The translations under genes were made by a program, and so were the position numbers. From Gracilibacillus alcaliphilus (GTDB taxonomy: Bacteria; Bacillota; Bacilli; Bacillales; Amphibacillaceae), in the NCBI RefSeq assembly GCF_016909015.1, contig NZ_JAFBFA010000005.1, forward strand, positions 161,317-225,316: a DNA stretch of 64,000 nucleotides, written 5' to 3'. This document shows positions 35,354 to 44,684 of this stretch, piece after piece (positions within the stretch are counted from its first letter, which is position 1; the number at the start of each line of letters is the position of its first letter). The notes beneath the pieces were generated by a model. The model saw only the letters and a list, made by a program, of their open reading frames with translations. It was not told where the DNA came from and searched no databases.

Positions 35354-35695
35354 TTGGGGAGAAAGAGCACGAAACTCATGCACCCAGACTCTCATCGTTG
35401 GCAGCCATGGCATACCTGGATGGAGAGATAGAATAGCTTCCTTATAGTCTTCTAAGCTGTCGAATCCTTCTGTGCGTGCGTGATCATCTGTCAGTTCGCC
35501 AAGTTTTTGCTGGTATACATTATCTATAACAAATTGCTTATTTTCTAAGGTCATAATTTCACCAATGTCTGCATAACGTCCATTTCGTCGAGTTGCTGTC
35601 TTTTTTCCTGCTAAGACTTTCTCCACATCTGCTGGAAGGGTCACCAGTCTTTCGATGGTGCATGTCTTAGGAGGGAGTGATAATTGATCAGTCAT
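35336..35695 (-). CDS. ASCH-domain protein
   Basis: Protein of 119 aa with the ASCH fold: KVLAGKKTATRRNGRYADIG contains the conserved Lys/Thr/Arg surface (residues about 25-45), and VWVHEFR is the last strand. ASCH domains bind RNA or nucleosides, and some are amidohydrolases on modified cytidines; the role here is unknown. A moderate AGGGA ribosome binding site precedes the ATG. The gene is single. Confidence 0.82.
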   Translation of the reverse strand: MTDQLSLPPKTCTIERLVTLPADVEKVLAGKKTATRRNGRYADIGEIMTLENKQFVIDNVYQQKLGELTDDHARTEGFDSLEDYKEAILSLHPGMPWLPTMRVWVHEFRALSPQQETSI

Positions 35696-36113
35696 ACGGA
35701 TTCCCTGCCTTTCTGCCTAGTTTTATCATCAACTATTCTATTATAACGTTAATACTAGAAAACAGACAATTGGAAAAGCCTCATATGGTACACTATAATC
35801 ATAGAAAAGTGAAAAAAATTTGAACTCTCTTAACATGTACGGACATTTTTGGATTTGACGTTAATTAGCTTAAAATGTTATGATGACTATGGATTAGAAA
35901 TCATATTTTTATATGTATTTCGATTGTTTCTTCATATTTGTTCGTATAAATTTTGTAAAGGGTTTCAGTTGGAGGTGTGTGCGTATAGGAGAGGTGGATG
36001 AAGGCCGCCTTATTTGCAACTACAACATATACTTGATAACACAACTGATTGAAAAAGGCGTAGAATAGACAGTTTGCAACGTAATTAATTATATTTTGAT
36101 GGAGGATAGGATG
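35696..36113. other. Divergent intergenic region and FGGY kinase leader
   Basis: Apart from the promoter/operator at 35832-35883 there is a leader of about 225 nt with no recognisable riboswitch. GGAGG at 36101-36105 serves the kinase. Confidence 0.4.
35832..35883 (+). promoter_or_regulatory. Promoter with AraR-like operator upstream of the FGGY kinase
   Basis: TTGACG (35855-35860), a 17-nt spacer and TTATGA (35878-35883) form a plausible sigma-A promoter. Just upstream, AACATGTACGGACATTTTT resembles the AraR operator (ATTTGTACGTACAAAT), with the GTAC-G-AC core present and one core change. Assignment to AraR is inference. Confidence 0.4.
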
Positions 36114-37715
36114 ATGGACAACCAAATCAAACAAGTGATTCAGGATGGTAATACAGTCTTAGGGATCGAACTGGGGTCTACCCGGATTAAAGCCGTTTTA
36201 ATTGGAGCTGATAACCAATCCATTGCTACGGGAAGTCATGAGTGGGAGAACAGCTATGTCAACAATATATGGACCTATAGTATCGATGAGGTGTGGAAAG
36301 GTGTTCAGGATAGTTATCGCAACATGGCTGCAGAAGTAAAAGAAAAATACGGACTTCCATTGAAAAAAATAGGAGCAATCGGTTTTAGCGGCATGATGCA
36401 TGGTTATCTTGTGTTTGATCAGCAGGATCAGCTGCTTGTGCCATTTCGTACATGGAGAAATAATATTACCGAACAAGCAGCGACCGAATTAACGGAACAA
36501 TTTAATTACAATATTCCACAGCGTTTTAGCATTGCTCATTTATATCAAGCAATCTTACAGCAGGAGAATCATGTGGAAGATATTCACTTTATGACGACCT
36601 TAGCAGGATATGTACATTGGAAGCTTACCGGTAAAAAGGTGTTGGGTGTAGGAGAGGCATCTGGTGTATTTCCAATTGATCTACATACCAAAAGTTTTAA
36701 TCAGCAGTTTATTGATAAGTTTAATGAGTTAATTGCCCCTAAACGTCTGCCTTGGAAATTGAATGAGATTATTCCGGAAGTGATGGTAGCTGGACAAGAG
36801 GCAGGAGTATTAACAGAAGAAGGTGCTAAATTATTGGATGTGAGTGGTGAGCTGCAGGCAGGTATTCCATTCTGCCCGCCAGAAGGGGATGCAGGAACTG
36901 GTATGGTAGCTACCAATAGTGTTGCTCAGCGAACGGGAAATGTTTCAGCAGGTACATCTGCCTTTGCTATGGTAGTATTGGAACAAGAGTTGTCAAAGGT
37001 CCATCCAGAGATTGATTTAGTGACTACACCGTCAGGGAGTTTAGTTGCCATGGCTCATTCTAATAATTGTACATCTGACTTGAATGCCTGGGTTGGTTTA
37101 TTTGGTGAATTTGCGAAGGCAGCAGGGATGAAAGATCTGGATAGTGATACTTTATATCAGACATTGTTCCATCAAGCACTTCATGCCGACGCTGATGGCG
37201 GTGGGTTGTTATCCTATGGTTACCTTTCTGGCGAACATGTCACTCACTTTGAAGAAGGACGCCCATTATTTGTCCGCAGTTCAGAAAGCAGCTTTAACTT
37301 AGCCAATTTTATGCGGACCCATCTTATGACAGCATTTGGTGCCATGAAGATTGGTTTGGATATTTTGTTCAAAGAAGAGAAGGTTGCATTAGATGAGATG
37401 TTAGGGCATGGAGGTATCTTCAAAACAGAAGGGGTGGCCCAGCATATTCTGGCAGCGGCTTGTAATGTGCCAACCTCTGTAATGGAAACGGCTGGAGAAG
37501 GAGGGGCATGGGGGATCGCCTTGTTAGGTTCTTATATGATTCATAAAGAAGAACAGGAAACATTGGAAGCATATTTGCAAAATAAAGTATTTGATCGTCA
37601 AGAAGTTCATACGATCTCTCCAGATCCTGATGATGTAGCAGGATTCGAGAAATTTATGGAACGCTATAAAGCTGGCTTGGAAATTGAACGGGCGGCCGTT
37701 CAGCAGTTAAAGTAA
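36114..37715 (+). CDS. FGGY-family carbohydrate kinase (ribulokinase/xylulokinase-like)
   Basis: ATG 36114 lies 8 bases after GGAGG (36111 is an alternative). The 533-aa protein has the FGGY phosphate-1 motif LGIELGSTRIKAV, a GFSGMMHGY motif (GxSGxMHG as in xylulokinases), an NVSAGTSAFAM phosphate-2 segment and GEGGAWGIA near the C-terminus. The Glu in LGIELGS replaces the usual Asp. It resembles the class of FGGY kinases annotated as xylulokinase or ATPase that accompany L-arabinose genes, and the AraR-like box upstream supports a ribulokinase role. No isomerase or epimerase is adjacent. Confidence 0.82.
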   Translation: MDNQIKQVIQDGNTVLGIELGSTRIKAVLIGADNQSIATGSHEWENSYVNNIWTYSIDEVWKGVQDSYRNMAAEVKEKYGLPLKKIGAIGFSGMMHGYLVFDQQDQLLVPFRTWRNNITEQAATELTEQFNYNIPQRFSIAHLYQAILQQENHVEDIHFMTTLAGYVHWKLTGKKVLGVGEASGVFPIDLHTKSFNQQFIDKFNELIAPKRLPWKLNEIIPEVMVAGQEAGVLTEEGAKLLDVSGELQAGIPFCPPEGDAGTGMVATNSVAQRTGNVSAGTSAFAMVVLEQELSKVHPEIDLVTTPSGSLVAMAHSNNCTSDLNAWVGLFGEFAKAAGMKDLDSDTLYQTLFHQALHADADGGGLLSYGYLSGEHVTHFEEGRPLFVRSSESSFNLANFMRTHLMTAFGAMKIGLDILFKEEKVALDEMLGHGGIFKTEGVAQHILAAACNVPTSVMETAGEGGAWGIALLGSYMIHKEEQETLEAYLQNKVFDRQEVHTISPDPDDVAGFEKFMERYKAGLEIERAAVQQLK

Positions 37716-37736
37716 TAGAATGATAGAGTAGGATGA

Positions 37737-37780
37737 AGCTGTGGTAAAATGCAATTTTTGCATTTTACCACAGCTTTTTG
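37737..37780 (+). terminator. Strong Rho-independent terminator
   Basis: A perfect 18-bp stem, AGCTGTGGTAAAATGCAA with TTGCATTTTACCACAGCT, and a 3-nt loop, followed by TTTTTG. Confidence 0.93.
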
Positions 37781-38024
37781 TATGTTAGATAATTCCATTT
37801 ATTGATTTTTACAAATGTTCCGTAATAATACATAAGGAATATAGTGGTTTCTCTCTGTTAATATAGTGTTGAAAATTAGGTTAAACCCTATTTTTAATGC
37901 CATTTTATAACTTTTTTATTAGAGCACATTCATGTACAATAATGATACAAAAACTTGTGGTGAAAATGTGTTAATAAGGAACAAAAGTTATGATACATTA
38001 TAAATAAGCAAAGGAGAATATTCT
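37781..38024. other. Promoter region of the galactitol-type PTS operon
   Basis: No clear -35/-10 pair. TTTTTACAAATGTT at 37807-37820 resembles the ACAAATG motif found upstream of the SorC-linked operons, but a well-matched second repeat is missing. AAAGGAG precedes the regulator start. Confidence 0.35.
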
Positions 38025-40154
38025 ATGCAACTAGATACAAGAAGTCGTCTTATTTTGCAAACATTGTTGAGTAATCCTTTTATTACGAGCATGGAATTGA
38101 CAACTACACTACAAATTTCTAAACGACAGCTGACTTATTCGCTAAGCAAAATTAATGAATATTTAAAAATGAAAGGGTTTCCAACAATTAAAAGGAATAA
38201 ACAAGGGCTTTTCCTCATCCCTGATAAATTATTTATTCAACAGCAATATGAATCTAAACTGGCAGAATCAGAAAGGGATTTCTTTACTGAAGAGCAAAGA
38301 ATTTTACTTATCCTTTTAATGACGCTGACTTCTGAGGAAGAATTATCATTGGTGCATTTCTCTTCTTCATTAAAGGTCAGTAAAAATACTATTTTAAAGG
38401 ATCTAAAGAGAGTGAAAGAATATGCTCAGTCGTTTGAGGTTAACTATATGTATAACAGGGCAGACGGTTATATAGTGACGGGTGATGAATATACGATTCG
38501 CAAGCTGTTGATAACGATTGTTCGAGAATGTATGGATAGGAAAAACGGGGATGAGTTTATGCGCCAATATGGTCAAATAAAGGAGGAGGATATTACTGAT
38601 TTTGCCGAGCGCTTGATGAAGGTAGAAAACAGGCTGCAGTTAAAATTTACTGATGATAGAATGGCCATTATGCCTTATATTATTGCGTGCATTTTGCAAC
38701 GTGTGCGGTTAGGTCATTCGATTGAACATTTTCATCTGCGCTATGAAGAAATTGCAGATACAAAAGAATATCTAGCTACTGAAGAGCTGTTCACAGACTA
38801 TAAAAGCATTTCAACAGATGAACGGTTATATATCGCACTTCATCTGCTCTCCACTACATTACATTCTTCTAAGTATGTGGATGAGGATGTGCTGCCTCAA
38901 ATTAAAGAAACGATTAAGCAATTCTTAATTAATTTTGAACGTAAAGCCTGTGTTGTGTTACAGGATAAGGAACAGTTAATCAGCAAATTATTATTGCATG
39001 CAACACCGGCATATTACCGCATTAAGTATCGCTTAAGTGAATTGAACCAGGTGGATACGTCGATTAGTAAGGATTTTAAAGAGTTGCATTATTTGGTAAA
39101 AGAAACACTGACTCCTTTTGCGAAACTATTCGACCATTCCATCCCGGAAAACGAAATCATTTACTTTAGTATTTTGCTAGGTGGATGGTTATCAAAACAA
39201 GGAGATAACATCACTGAGAAAATTAAGGCAATTGTTGTTTGTCCGCATGGGACATCCATTTCTCGAATGTTGATGAACACATTAGAGCATTTATTTCCCG
39301 ATTTCATCTTTCTTGGTGCCGTATCACTTCGAGAATTCTATGAATATAGCCAGGATTATCACATTGTTTTTACCAATGTACCGTTGGAAACAGTCAAACG
39401 TCAGTATATTATTAACAAGTTTCCGACTAGCACGGAATGGCAGAAACTCCAGAACATCGTAATCAATGATTTGTATGGTTATACACCACAGAGCTTAGAA
39501 GTGGAAGCAATGATCGCCATTATTGAAAAAAATGCAGCTATTTATGATCGGGAGAAATTGAAAAAAGAATTAACCGATTATCTGCAAGGGGCTGACACTA
39601 AACCCAAACGCTCATGGCATCCAGATAAACTAGATTTGGCTCAAATGATGGGGGAGAATCAAGTTCAATTTGTAAACCAAGTCAAAGATTGGCAAGAGGC
39701 TATTTGGACAGCAGCACGGCCGTTAATTGACAATCAAATCATTCAACCGGCATATGCGGAAGCGGTTATTCAGGACTATAACTTTGCAAGTGAATATTTA
39801 TTTATTGGGGAGAAAACGGTTATTCCTCATACCGACCCTGCACATGGTGCTCTAAAAGTAGGTATGAGTTTCTTGATCATAAAACAAGGAGTGAAATTCT
39901 CTGCAAATAAAAAGGCTTATCTTATTGTTCTGTTATCTGCCTTAGACCGTGAGCAGCATTTGCGCGCCTTATTGCAGTTAACAGATATAGCACAAGACAG
40001 TCAGCAAATTAATCAAGTAATTGCCGCCACTTCTCAGCAGCAGTTACAGGAGTTAATCCAACAATTGACTAAGCAGGGAGAAAAAAATAGGGAACCATTT
40101 GATTCAGGTGAAACGCCCGTAAGTCGCGCTTCGATTGGTAAGAATGTCAAATGA
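38025..40154 (+). CDS. PRD-containing PTS operon activator (MtlR/BglG-type)
   Basis: Protein of 709 aa, the usual size of MtlR-like activators. In order it has an HTH (about 15-60), a second HTH (SSSLKVSKNTILKDLKRV, about 115-135), two PTS regulation domains (about 190-385), an EIIB-Gat-like domain with Cys406 in VVCPHGTS, and an EIIA-Fru/Mtl-like domain with His602 in VIPHTDPAHG. Phosphorylation of these residues by HPr and the cognate EIIA/EIIB normally tunes DNA-binding activity. It is first in a nine-gene operon and should sense the PTS encoded behind it. A copy of repeat A separates it from the EIIA gene. Confidence 0.9.
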   Translation: MQLDTRSRLILQTLLSNPFITSMELTTTLQISKRQLTYSLSKINEYLKMKGFPTIKRNKQGLFLIPDKLFIQQQYESKLAESERDFFTEEQRILLILLMTLTSEEELSLVHFSSSLKVSKNTILKDLKRVKEYAQSFEVNYMYNRADGYIVTGDEYTIRKLLITIVRECMDRKNGDEFMRQYGQIKEEDITDFAERLMKVENRLQLKFTDDRMAIMPYIIACILQRVRLGHSIEHFHLRYEEIADTKEYLATEELFTDYKSISTDERLYIALHLLSTTLHSSKYVDEDVLPQIKETIKQFLINFERKACVVLQDKEQLISKLLLHATPAYYRIKYRLSELNQVDTSISKDFKELHYLVKETLTPFAKLFDHSIPENEIIYFSILLGGWLSKQGDNITEKIKAIVVCPHGTSISRMLMNTLEHLFPDFIFLGAVSLREFYEYSQDYHIVFTNVPLETVKRQYIINKFPTSTEWQKLQNIVINDLYGYTPQSLEVEAMIAIIEKNAAIYDREKLKKELTDYLQGADTKPKRSWHPDKLDLAQMMGENQVQFVNQVKDWQEAIWTAARPLIDNQIIQPAYAEAVIQDYNFASEYLFIGEKTVIPHTDPAHGALKVGMSFLIIKQGVKFSANKKAYLIVLLSALDREQHLRALLQLTDIAQDSQQINQVIAATSQQQLQELIQQLTKQGEKNREPFDSGETPVSRASIGKNVK

Positions 40155-40160
40155 GTGAGA

Positions 40161-40240
40161 ACGGGCGCCGATACCCTAATTAATCTCGCTATCCAACGGT
40201 GGGAAATAAAGATAACCCTAACTGATGGCAGTCTCGTTTT
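40161..40240 (+). repeat. Interspersed intergenic repeat, family A (copy 3)
   Basis: Runs from ACGGGCGCCGATACCCTAAT to CTGATGGCAGTCTCGTTTTA with an internal CTATCCAACGGTGGG. The same ends are shared with the copies at 21491 and 58134. It lies inside the PTS operon, between the regulator and EIIA genes. Confidence 0.7.
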
Positions 40241-40265
40241 ATATTAGGATGGAGGAATGTAAGTT

Positions 40266-40739
40266 ATGAATTTCGACGCTTTCTTTCAAGAAGAGCTTAT
40301 CTTTTTTCTTGATGTCTCATCGCAAGAAAAGCTGTTTCAACAAATGTTTGATCGTATGCATCGATTAGGGTATGTGAAAGATTCCTATTTACGAGCTTTG
40401 AGTGAACGGGAAGAAATATATCCAACAGGATTGCAGACAGAGCAGGCAGGAGTAGCTATTCCGCATACAGATTCTATTCATGTAAATAAGGAGTCAATTG
40501 GTGTAGCTGTTCTGGATCAGCCGGTCACCTTTACTCATATGGGTATGCATGATCAGACAGTAGAGGCAAGTATCATTTTTATGCTGGCTATTCAAAAGCC
40601 TGATCGCCAATTAGGAGTCTTACAAGTGATTACAGGTTTGATCCAGAATAAACAATTACTTCAAGGTATTCAGCAAGCAGATAATGCAAAAGAAGTACTA
40701 ACCATTATTCAAAGATTTAGTCAAGAACAAAATGTGTAG
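40266..40739 (+). CDS. PTS EIIA component (galactitol/fructose-mannitol EIIA-2 type)
   Basis: Protein of 157 aa, a single PTS_EIIA_2 domain; the phosphorylated His is in GVAIPHTDSIHV, about residue 64. It passes phosphate from HPr to the EIIB at 42173. GGATGGAGGAATG precedes the ATG. The length and the presence of separate EIIB and EIIC genes fit the Gat family, whose firmicute members carry galactitol or pentitols such as arabitol, xylitol and ribitol. Confidence 0.9.
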   Translation: MNFDAFFQEELIFFLDVSSQEKLFQQMFDRMHRLGYVKDSYLRALSEREEIYPTGLQTEQAGVAIPHTDSIHVNKESIGVAVLDQPVTFTHMGMHDQTVEASIIFMLAIQKPDRQLGVLQVITGLIQNKQLLQGIQQADNAKEVLTIIQRFSQEQNV

Positions 40740-40777
40740 TCTTATCATGAAAAATAATACGATAAAGGGTGAGAGCA

Positions 40778-42154
40778 ATGTTTCAATCGGCAATTGATTT
40801 TATTTTAGATTTAGGCCCATCTGTTATGTTACCTATTATTATGATTATCTTTGGTCTGCTTCTGAAACAAGGTTTTAATAAATCTTTTCGAGCCGGTATC
40901 ACAATAGGGATTGGTTTTGTTGGTATTAACCTCGTCATCAATTTGCTGACCACATCGTTAAGTCCAGCAACAGAGGCAATGGTCGAGCGATTTAACTTGA
41001 ATTTATCAATTTTAGATGTGGGCTGGCCTGTAGGGGCAGCAATCTCATTTGGTACATCTTTAGCACCAGTGATGATTCCTGTTATTATTATCTTTAATCT
41101 TATTCTTGTGGCATTAAATTGGACGAAGACGATTAACGTAGATATCTGGAATTTCTGGCACTTAATTTTTTCGACTTCTTTAGTTTATATTGCAACAAAT
41201 AATGTCTTCTTATCGATTGCGATTGGTCTTGTTGTAACAGGGATTACCTTGAAGCTGGCGGATTGGACAGCACCTGCCGTAGAGCACCATTTTGGTTTGA
41301 AGGGAGTGTCATTGGCACACTCGGAGACAGTGAATTTTGCTCCGATTACTTATGCATTAAATAAAGTGCAGGATAAGATTCCTGGTTTAAATAAATTGCA
41401 TGCTGACCCTGAGACACTTCGTAAACGGTTTGGTGTGTTTGGAGAACCATTAGTAATGGGGCTTGTATTGGGGATTTTAATCGGGATCTTAGGGGAATAC
41501 AATTTGCAAGGTATTTTAACACTTGGTATTCAAATGTCTGCCGTACTTATTCTATTACCTAGAATGGTGTCCTTGTTAATGGAAGGGTTGATTCCTATTT
41601 CAGAAGGAACAAGGGACTTTGTCACGAAGCGTTTTCCAGGGAAAGAAGTATATATTGGATTAGACGCAGCTGTTGTAATTGGTAACCCTGCTAATATGGC
41701 AGTAGCTCTATTGATGGTGCCGATCACGCTAATCTTGGCGGTTATCTTACCTTGGAATGAAATGCTACCGTTTGCTGATCTAGCTGTATTGCCATTTACC
41801 GTAGTTTGGGCAGTAGCTGCTTCTAGAGGGAATATTATCCGAGGGTTAATTAATGCGATTGTGACAGTTATGATTGTATTATTTATTGCTACTAATATTG
41901 CAGAATTAACCACAAGGATGGGAGAAACGGTTGGTTTTGATATGCCAGCTTCCTCCAGCTTAATTTCAGGTATTGATGTTGGTTCACACATCCTTGTATT
42001 CATTTTGTATAATCTACTGGATCCAAGCAGTCCATTATTTATTACTGCTATTGTCTTTGGTATTATATACGCCCTGTTGTGGTATTGGGTGCGCAATGAT
42101 ATTAAGAAGCAGTATGCAGATGAATTAGGAATAGATAAAAAAACATTAAAATAA
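40778..42154 (+). CDS. PTS EIIC permease, galactitol family
   Basis: ATG 40778 is chosen after AAAGGGTGAG; the GTG at 40769 lies within that site. Protein of 458 aa with about ten membrane helices beginning FILDLGPSVMLPIIMI. The VNFAPITYALNK segment and the C-terminal DPSSPLFITAIV are typical of EIIC-Gat. It transports the polyol across the membrane while EIIB phosphorylates it. It is immediately followed by EIIB (18-base gap). Confidence 0.92.
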   Translation: MFQSAIDFILDLGPSVMLPIIMIIFGLLLKQGFNKSFRAGITIGIGFVGINLVINLLTTSLSPATEAMVERFNLNLSILDVGWPVGAAISFGTSLAPVMIPVIIIFNLILVALNWTKTINVDIWNFWHLIFSTSLVYIATNNVFLSIAIGLVVTGITLKLADWTAPAVEHHFGLKGVSLAHSETVNFAPITYALNKVQDKIPGLNKLHADPETLRKRFGVFGEPLVMGLVLGILIGILGEYNLQGILTLGIQMSAVLILLPRMVSLLMEGLIPISEGTRDFVTKRFPGKEVYIGLDAAVVIGNPANMAVALLMVPITLILAVILPWNEMLPFADLAVLPFTVVWAVAASRGNIIRGLINAIVTVMIVLFIATNIAELTTRMGETVGFDMPASSSLISGIDVGSHILVFILYNLLDPSSPLFITAIVFGIIYALLWYWVRNDIKKQYADELGIDKKTLK

Positions 42155-42172
42155 AGAAAGGTGGAAATGAAT

Positions 42173-42454
42173 ATGAAAAGAATTTTAGTAGCATGTGGTA
42201 CAGCTATTGCAACGTCAACAGTAGTAGCGAAGAAAATAGAGGAAGTCTTAGGGAACAAAGGTCATAAAGTGCATGTGGATCAATGTAAAGCAGCAGAGGC
42301 ACCTTCCAAGGCAGCTGATTTTGATCTGATTGTAACGACCACTCCAGTCAGCGGAACAGGAGATACACCGGTTATTCAAACGGTTTCCTTTTTATCGGGA
42401 ATTGGTATTGATCAAGACATTGAAAAGATAATGGATATTTTAGGATTAGAATAA
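42173..42454 (+). CDS. PTS EIIB component, galactitol family
   Basis: ATG 42173 is 8 bases after AAAGGTGG. The 93-aa protein is a single EIIB-Gat domain with the active Cys8 in ILVACGTAIATS, which accepts phosphate from EIIA and phosphorylates the incoming polyol. It forms the core transporter with 40266 and 40778. Compare 45457-45732, a homologue lacking this Cys. Confidence 0.92.
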   Translation: MKRILVACGTAIATSTVVAKKIEEVLGNKGHKVHVDQCKAAEAPSKAADFDLIVTTTPVSGTGDTPVIQTVSFLSGIGIDQDIEKIMDILGLE

Positions 42455-42518
42455 CAAGCCAGCCTGTCTATTTCCATAAATGGGCAGGCTGAATTTTAAA
42501 AAAAGAAAGCAGGTGTGT

Positions 42519-42968
42519 ATGATGAAGCATTATCAATATGATACCACTTCATTTATAATGACAGTTCTTCTGCCTGTATTGGTTATGGCTGGGCTGTTCA
42601 TCTGGGGTATATATTTATTACTTTCTGGTGAGCAGCCAGCATTTGCTCAATTATTAGTGTATGGAAGTGCGATTTTATTATTTTTTAGTATCATAGGCAT
42701 CCATACACCAAGCTGGATTAAATTAGATGATGAAAAAATCGTCGTACATGCCTTTTTTGTTACACATACATTCTATTGGAAAGATTTATCATTTGTTCAA
42801 CTAAGGGTGTATGATAAGGTGGGAAAGCTGTATATCCGCTTGGGAACAAATAAAATAGTTGGCGGCCGTTATTGGGTTTCCAGTGATATAGAAGAATATG
42901 AAGGTTTGTTTGAAAATCTAAAGGAAAAAAGTTTCGTAGAAAGGAAAGTCTCTAGTGTAAAGAGGTGA
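42519..42968 (+). CDS. Membrane protein of unknown function in the PTS operon
   Basis: The start is ATG 42519 (ATGATG after GCAGGTG). The 149-aa product has two N-terminal membrane helices (about 10-32 and 40-60), then a cytoplasmic domain of about 85 residues with strands WIKLDDEKIVVHAF and FYWKDLSFVQLR, like a bacterial PH domain. It is set between EIIB and the dehydrogenase, with its 3' end directly abutting the next ribosome binding site, so it is co-transcribed. I know no such component in characterised Gat systems. Confidence 0.75.
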   Translation: MMKHYQYDTTSFIMTVLLPVLVMAGLFIWGIYLLLSGEQPAFAQLLVYGSAILLFFSIIGIHTPSWIKLDDEKIVVHAFFVTHTFYWKDLSFVQLRVYDKVGKLYIRLGTNKIVGGRYWVSSDIEEYEGLFENLKEKSFVERKVSSVKR

Positions 42969-42976
42969 AGGAGAAA

Positions 42977-44014
42977 ATGAAAAAAAGCGTCTATTATGAT
43001 AGAGGGCACTTTGAAATGGAACCTATGGAAAAATTTGTGATAGAAGAAGGAGAAGTCTTAATTAAGATGAATGTGTGTGGGCTCTGCGGCACAGATATTC
43101 ATAAGGCCATTGACAAAACCGTCCAACCGCCAATTACATTAGGTCATGAGATTGCAGGAGAAATTATTGAGGTAGGTGCTGGTGTTACCGAATTTCATGT
43201 GGGAGATCGGATATTTGTGGCTCATCATGTGCCTTGTTTTACCTGCACGTATTGTAAGCGGGGACATTATTCACTTTGTCCTCAGTTCAAAGCAACCAAT
43301 GTCGATCCAGGCGGTTTCTCTGAGTATATTCGTGTGCCGGCATTACATGTAAAACATACAATGGGTAAATTACCGGATGATATAAGTGACGAGGCAGGGG
43401 CGATGGTTGAACCATTGGCCTGTTGTTTACATGGGTTTGATCTTATCTCGATGAAACCTGGTGATCAGGTATTAATCCTCGGCTCTGGACAAATCGGCTG
43501 TCTCCAAGTGCAGCTGGCTAATCATTTTTTAGCAGATCAGGTAATAGTCAGTGATGTTAATCCTTATCGATTGGAGAAGGCAAAGGAAGTAGGAGCCAGC
43601 CACACTATTCATGCAAATGAAACAGATGTATTGGAAAAGGTAGCTGAACTGACAAATGGTCACGGAGCAGACATTGTGATTATTTCAGCAGGAGTCAGCC
43701 ATTTATTAGAGCAAGCAATGCATTGTGTGGCCCGTGGAGGTACGGTGTTAGTCTTTGCCCCATTTGCCAAAATGGACACAACTATTCCTGCCTATCGCTT
43801 TTTTGAAGATGAGATTTCTATTGTTGGTGCTTACTCTTCTACACCTTATAACTATACAACTGCTTTAGAATTATTAAAAAAAGGTGTGATTGATATGGAG
43901 AAGATGGTGACACATCGCTTCCCATTATCTAGATTAGGAGAAGCGATTGAACTAGCACATGATACAACCAAAGAGGTACTAAAAGTATTGATTGTTCCAG
44001 ATGAAAGCAGGTAA
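42977..44014 (+). CDS. Zinc-dependent polyol(-phosphate) dehydrogenase
   Basis: ATG 42977 lies after GAAGGAG; the GTG at 42965 precedes the site. The 345-aa medium-chain dehydrogenase has catalytic zinc ligands in GLCGTDIH and GHEIAG, four structural Cys (CFTCTYCKRGHYSLC) and the Rossmann motif LGSGQIGCLQ. In Gat-type operons such an enzyme oxidises the phosphorylated polyol (for example galactitol-1-P or arabitol/xylitol-5-P) to a ketose phosphate; that role here is inferred from position. The next gene starts 4 bases after its stop. Confidence 0.88.
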   Translation: MKKSVYYDRGHFEMEPMEKFVIEEGEVLIKMNVCGLCGTDIHKAIDKTVQPPITLGHEIAGEIIEVGAGVTEFHVGDRIFVAHHVPCFTCTYCKRGHYSLCPQFKATNVDPGGFSEYIRVPALHVKHTMGKLPDDISDEAGAMVEPLACCLHGFDLISMKPGDQVLILGSGQIGCLQVQLANHFLADQVIVSDVNPYRLEKAKEVGASHTIHANETDVLEKVAELTNGHGADIVIISAGVSHLLEQAMHCVARGGTVLVFAPFAKMDTTIPAYRFFEDEISIVGAYSSTPYNYTTALELLKKGVIDMEKMVTHRFPLSRLGEAIELAHDTTKEVLKVLIVPDESR

Positions 44015-44018
44015 TCTA

Positions 44019-44669
44019 ATGAACATATTATTATTTGATGCCAATCATTGTATAGCGGAAGCCCTTACCCAATCGTTTCAAAGTGTTTATATGCTTGAGT
44101 TTACTGATCGGTTAAAAGGGCAGGGAAAGTTATGCCAATATAAGTCAGGTCAACGGCAGGAATCATTGCTTACATTTGATTTGCTGGAGGATGAGGCGGC
44201 TTCGATTGCTGCTTGGCTAGACCAGCATGATGTGAGACTAGAAGCAATGGTTAATAACTTAGAACAAGTGACAGATAAATCTCTGTTAGAGACGTCGTTA
44301 GTTCAGTGGCAAGAGTCTTTGCTGATCAATTTGCACTTTCCTTTTTTGTTGGTGAAGGCGTTAGTTCCCTATCTTTCTGAGCGAGGACAGTGTATTCATT
44401 TATCCTCTACCATGGCAGTCAGTGGTGAATCGGGTGCTGTTAATTATGCCAGTCATAAAAGTGCTTTAGAGTCATTTAGCAAAAGCTTGTCAAGAGAATG
44501 TAGCGAACGGCAGATTCGCTCAAATGTCATTAGTGTATCACCTAGGTGCTGGAAGGAAACAAATGGGGTACAGCAAGTGAGTCAGATGATATACCAAATG
44601 TGTTATAATCCAGCCAGTTTCTTAAATGGACAAGTAATTACCTTTGACAATGGAGAAACATTATCATGA
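44019..44669 (+). CDS. Divergent SDR-like protein, degenerate cofactor site
   Basis: ATG 44019 follows AAAGCAGG, 4 bases after the previous stop. The 216-aa protein aligns with short-chain dehydrogenases in its second half: CIHLSSTMAVSG with the catalytic Ser, NYASHKSALESF with the Tyr/Lys pair, and the ending GQVITFDNGETLS. The N-terminal strand (MNILLFDANHCIAEALTQSF) lacks the TGxxxGxG glycine motif, and NNAG is replaced by NNLEQ. NAD(P) binding is therefore doubtful; it may be a regulatory or non-catalytic partner of the SDR gene that follows 15 bases later. Confidence 0.75.
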   Translation: MNILLFDANHCIAEALTQSFQSVYMLEFTDRLKGQGKLCQYKSGQRQESLLTFDLLEDEAASIAAWLDQHDVRLEAMVNNLEQVTDKSLLETSLVQWQESLLINLHFPFLLVKALVPYLSERGQCIHLSSTMAVSGESGAVNYASHKSALESFSKSLSRECSERQIRSNVISVSPRCWKETNGVQQVSQMIYQMCYNPASFLNGQVITFDNGETLS

Positions 44670-44684
44670 CAGGAGGGAAGGTGT

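Noticed and set aside
37807..37840. Third SorC-type operator before the galactitol-type regulator
   Set aside because: One ACAAATG box is present, but the position 19 nt downstream (ACATAAG) matches poorly and no SorC gene belongs to that operon.
41530..42258. 242-codon minus-strand ORF opposite EIIC/EIIB
   Set aside because: Shadow of a hydrophobic permease gene. The plus-strand genes are clearly PTS components with good starts.
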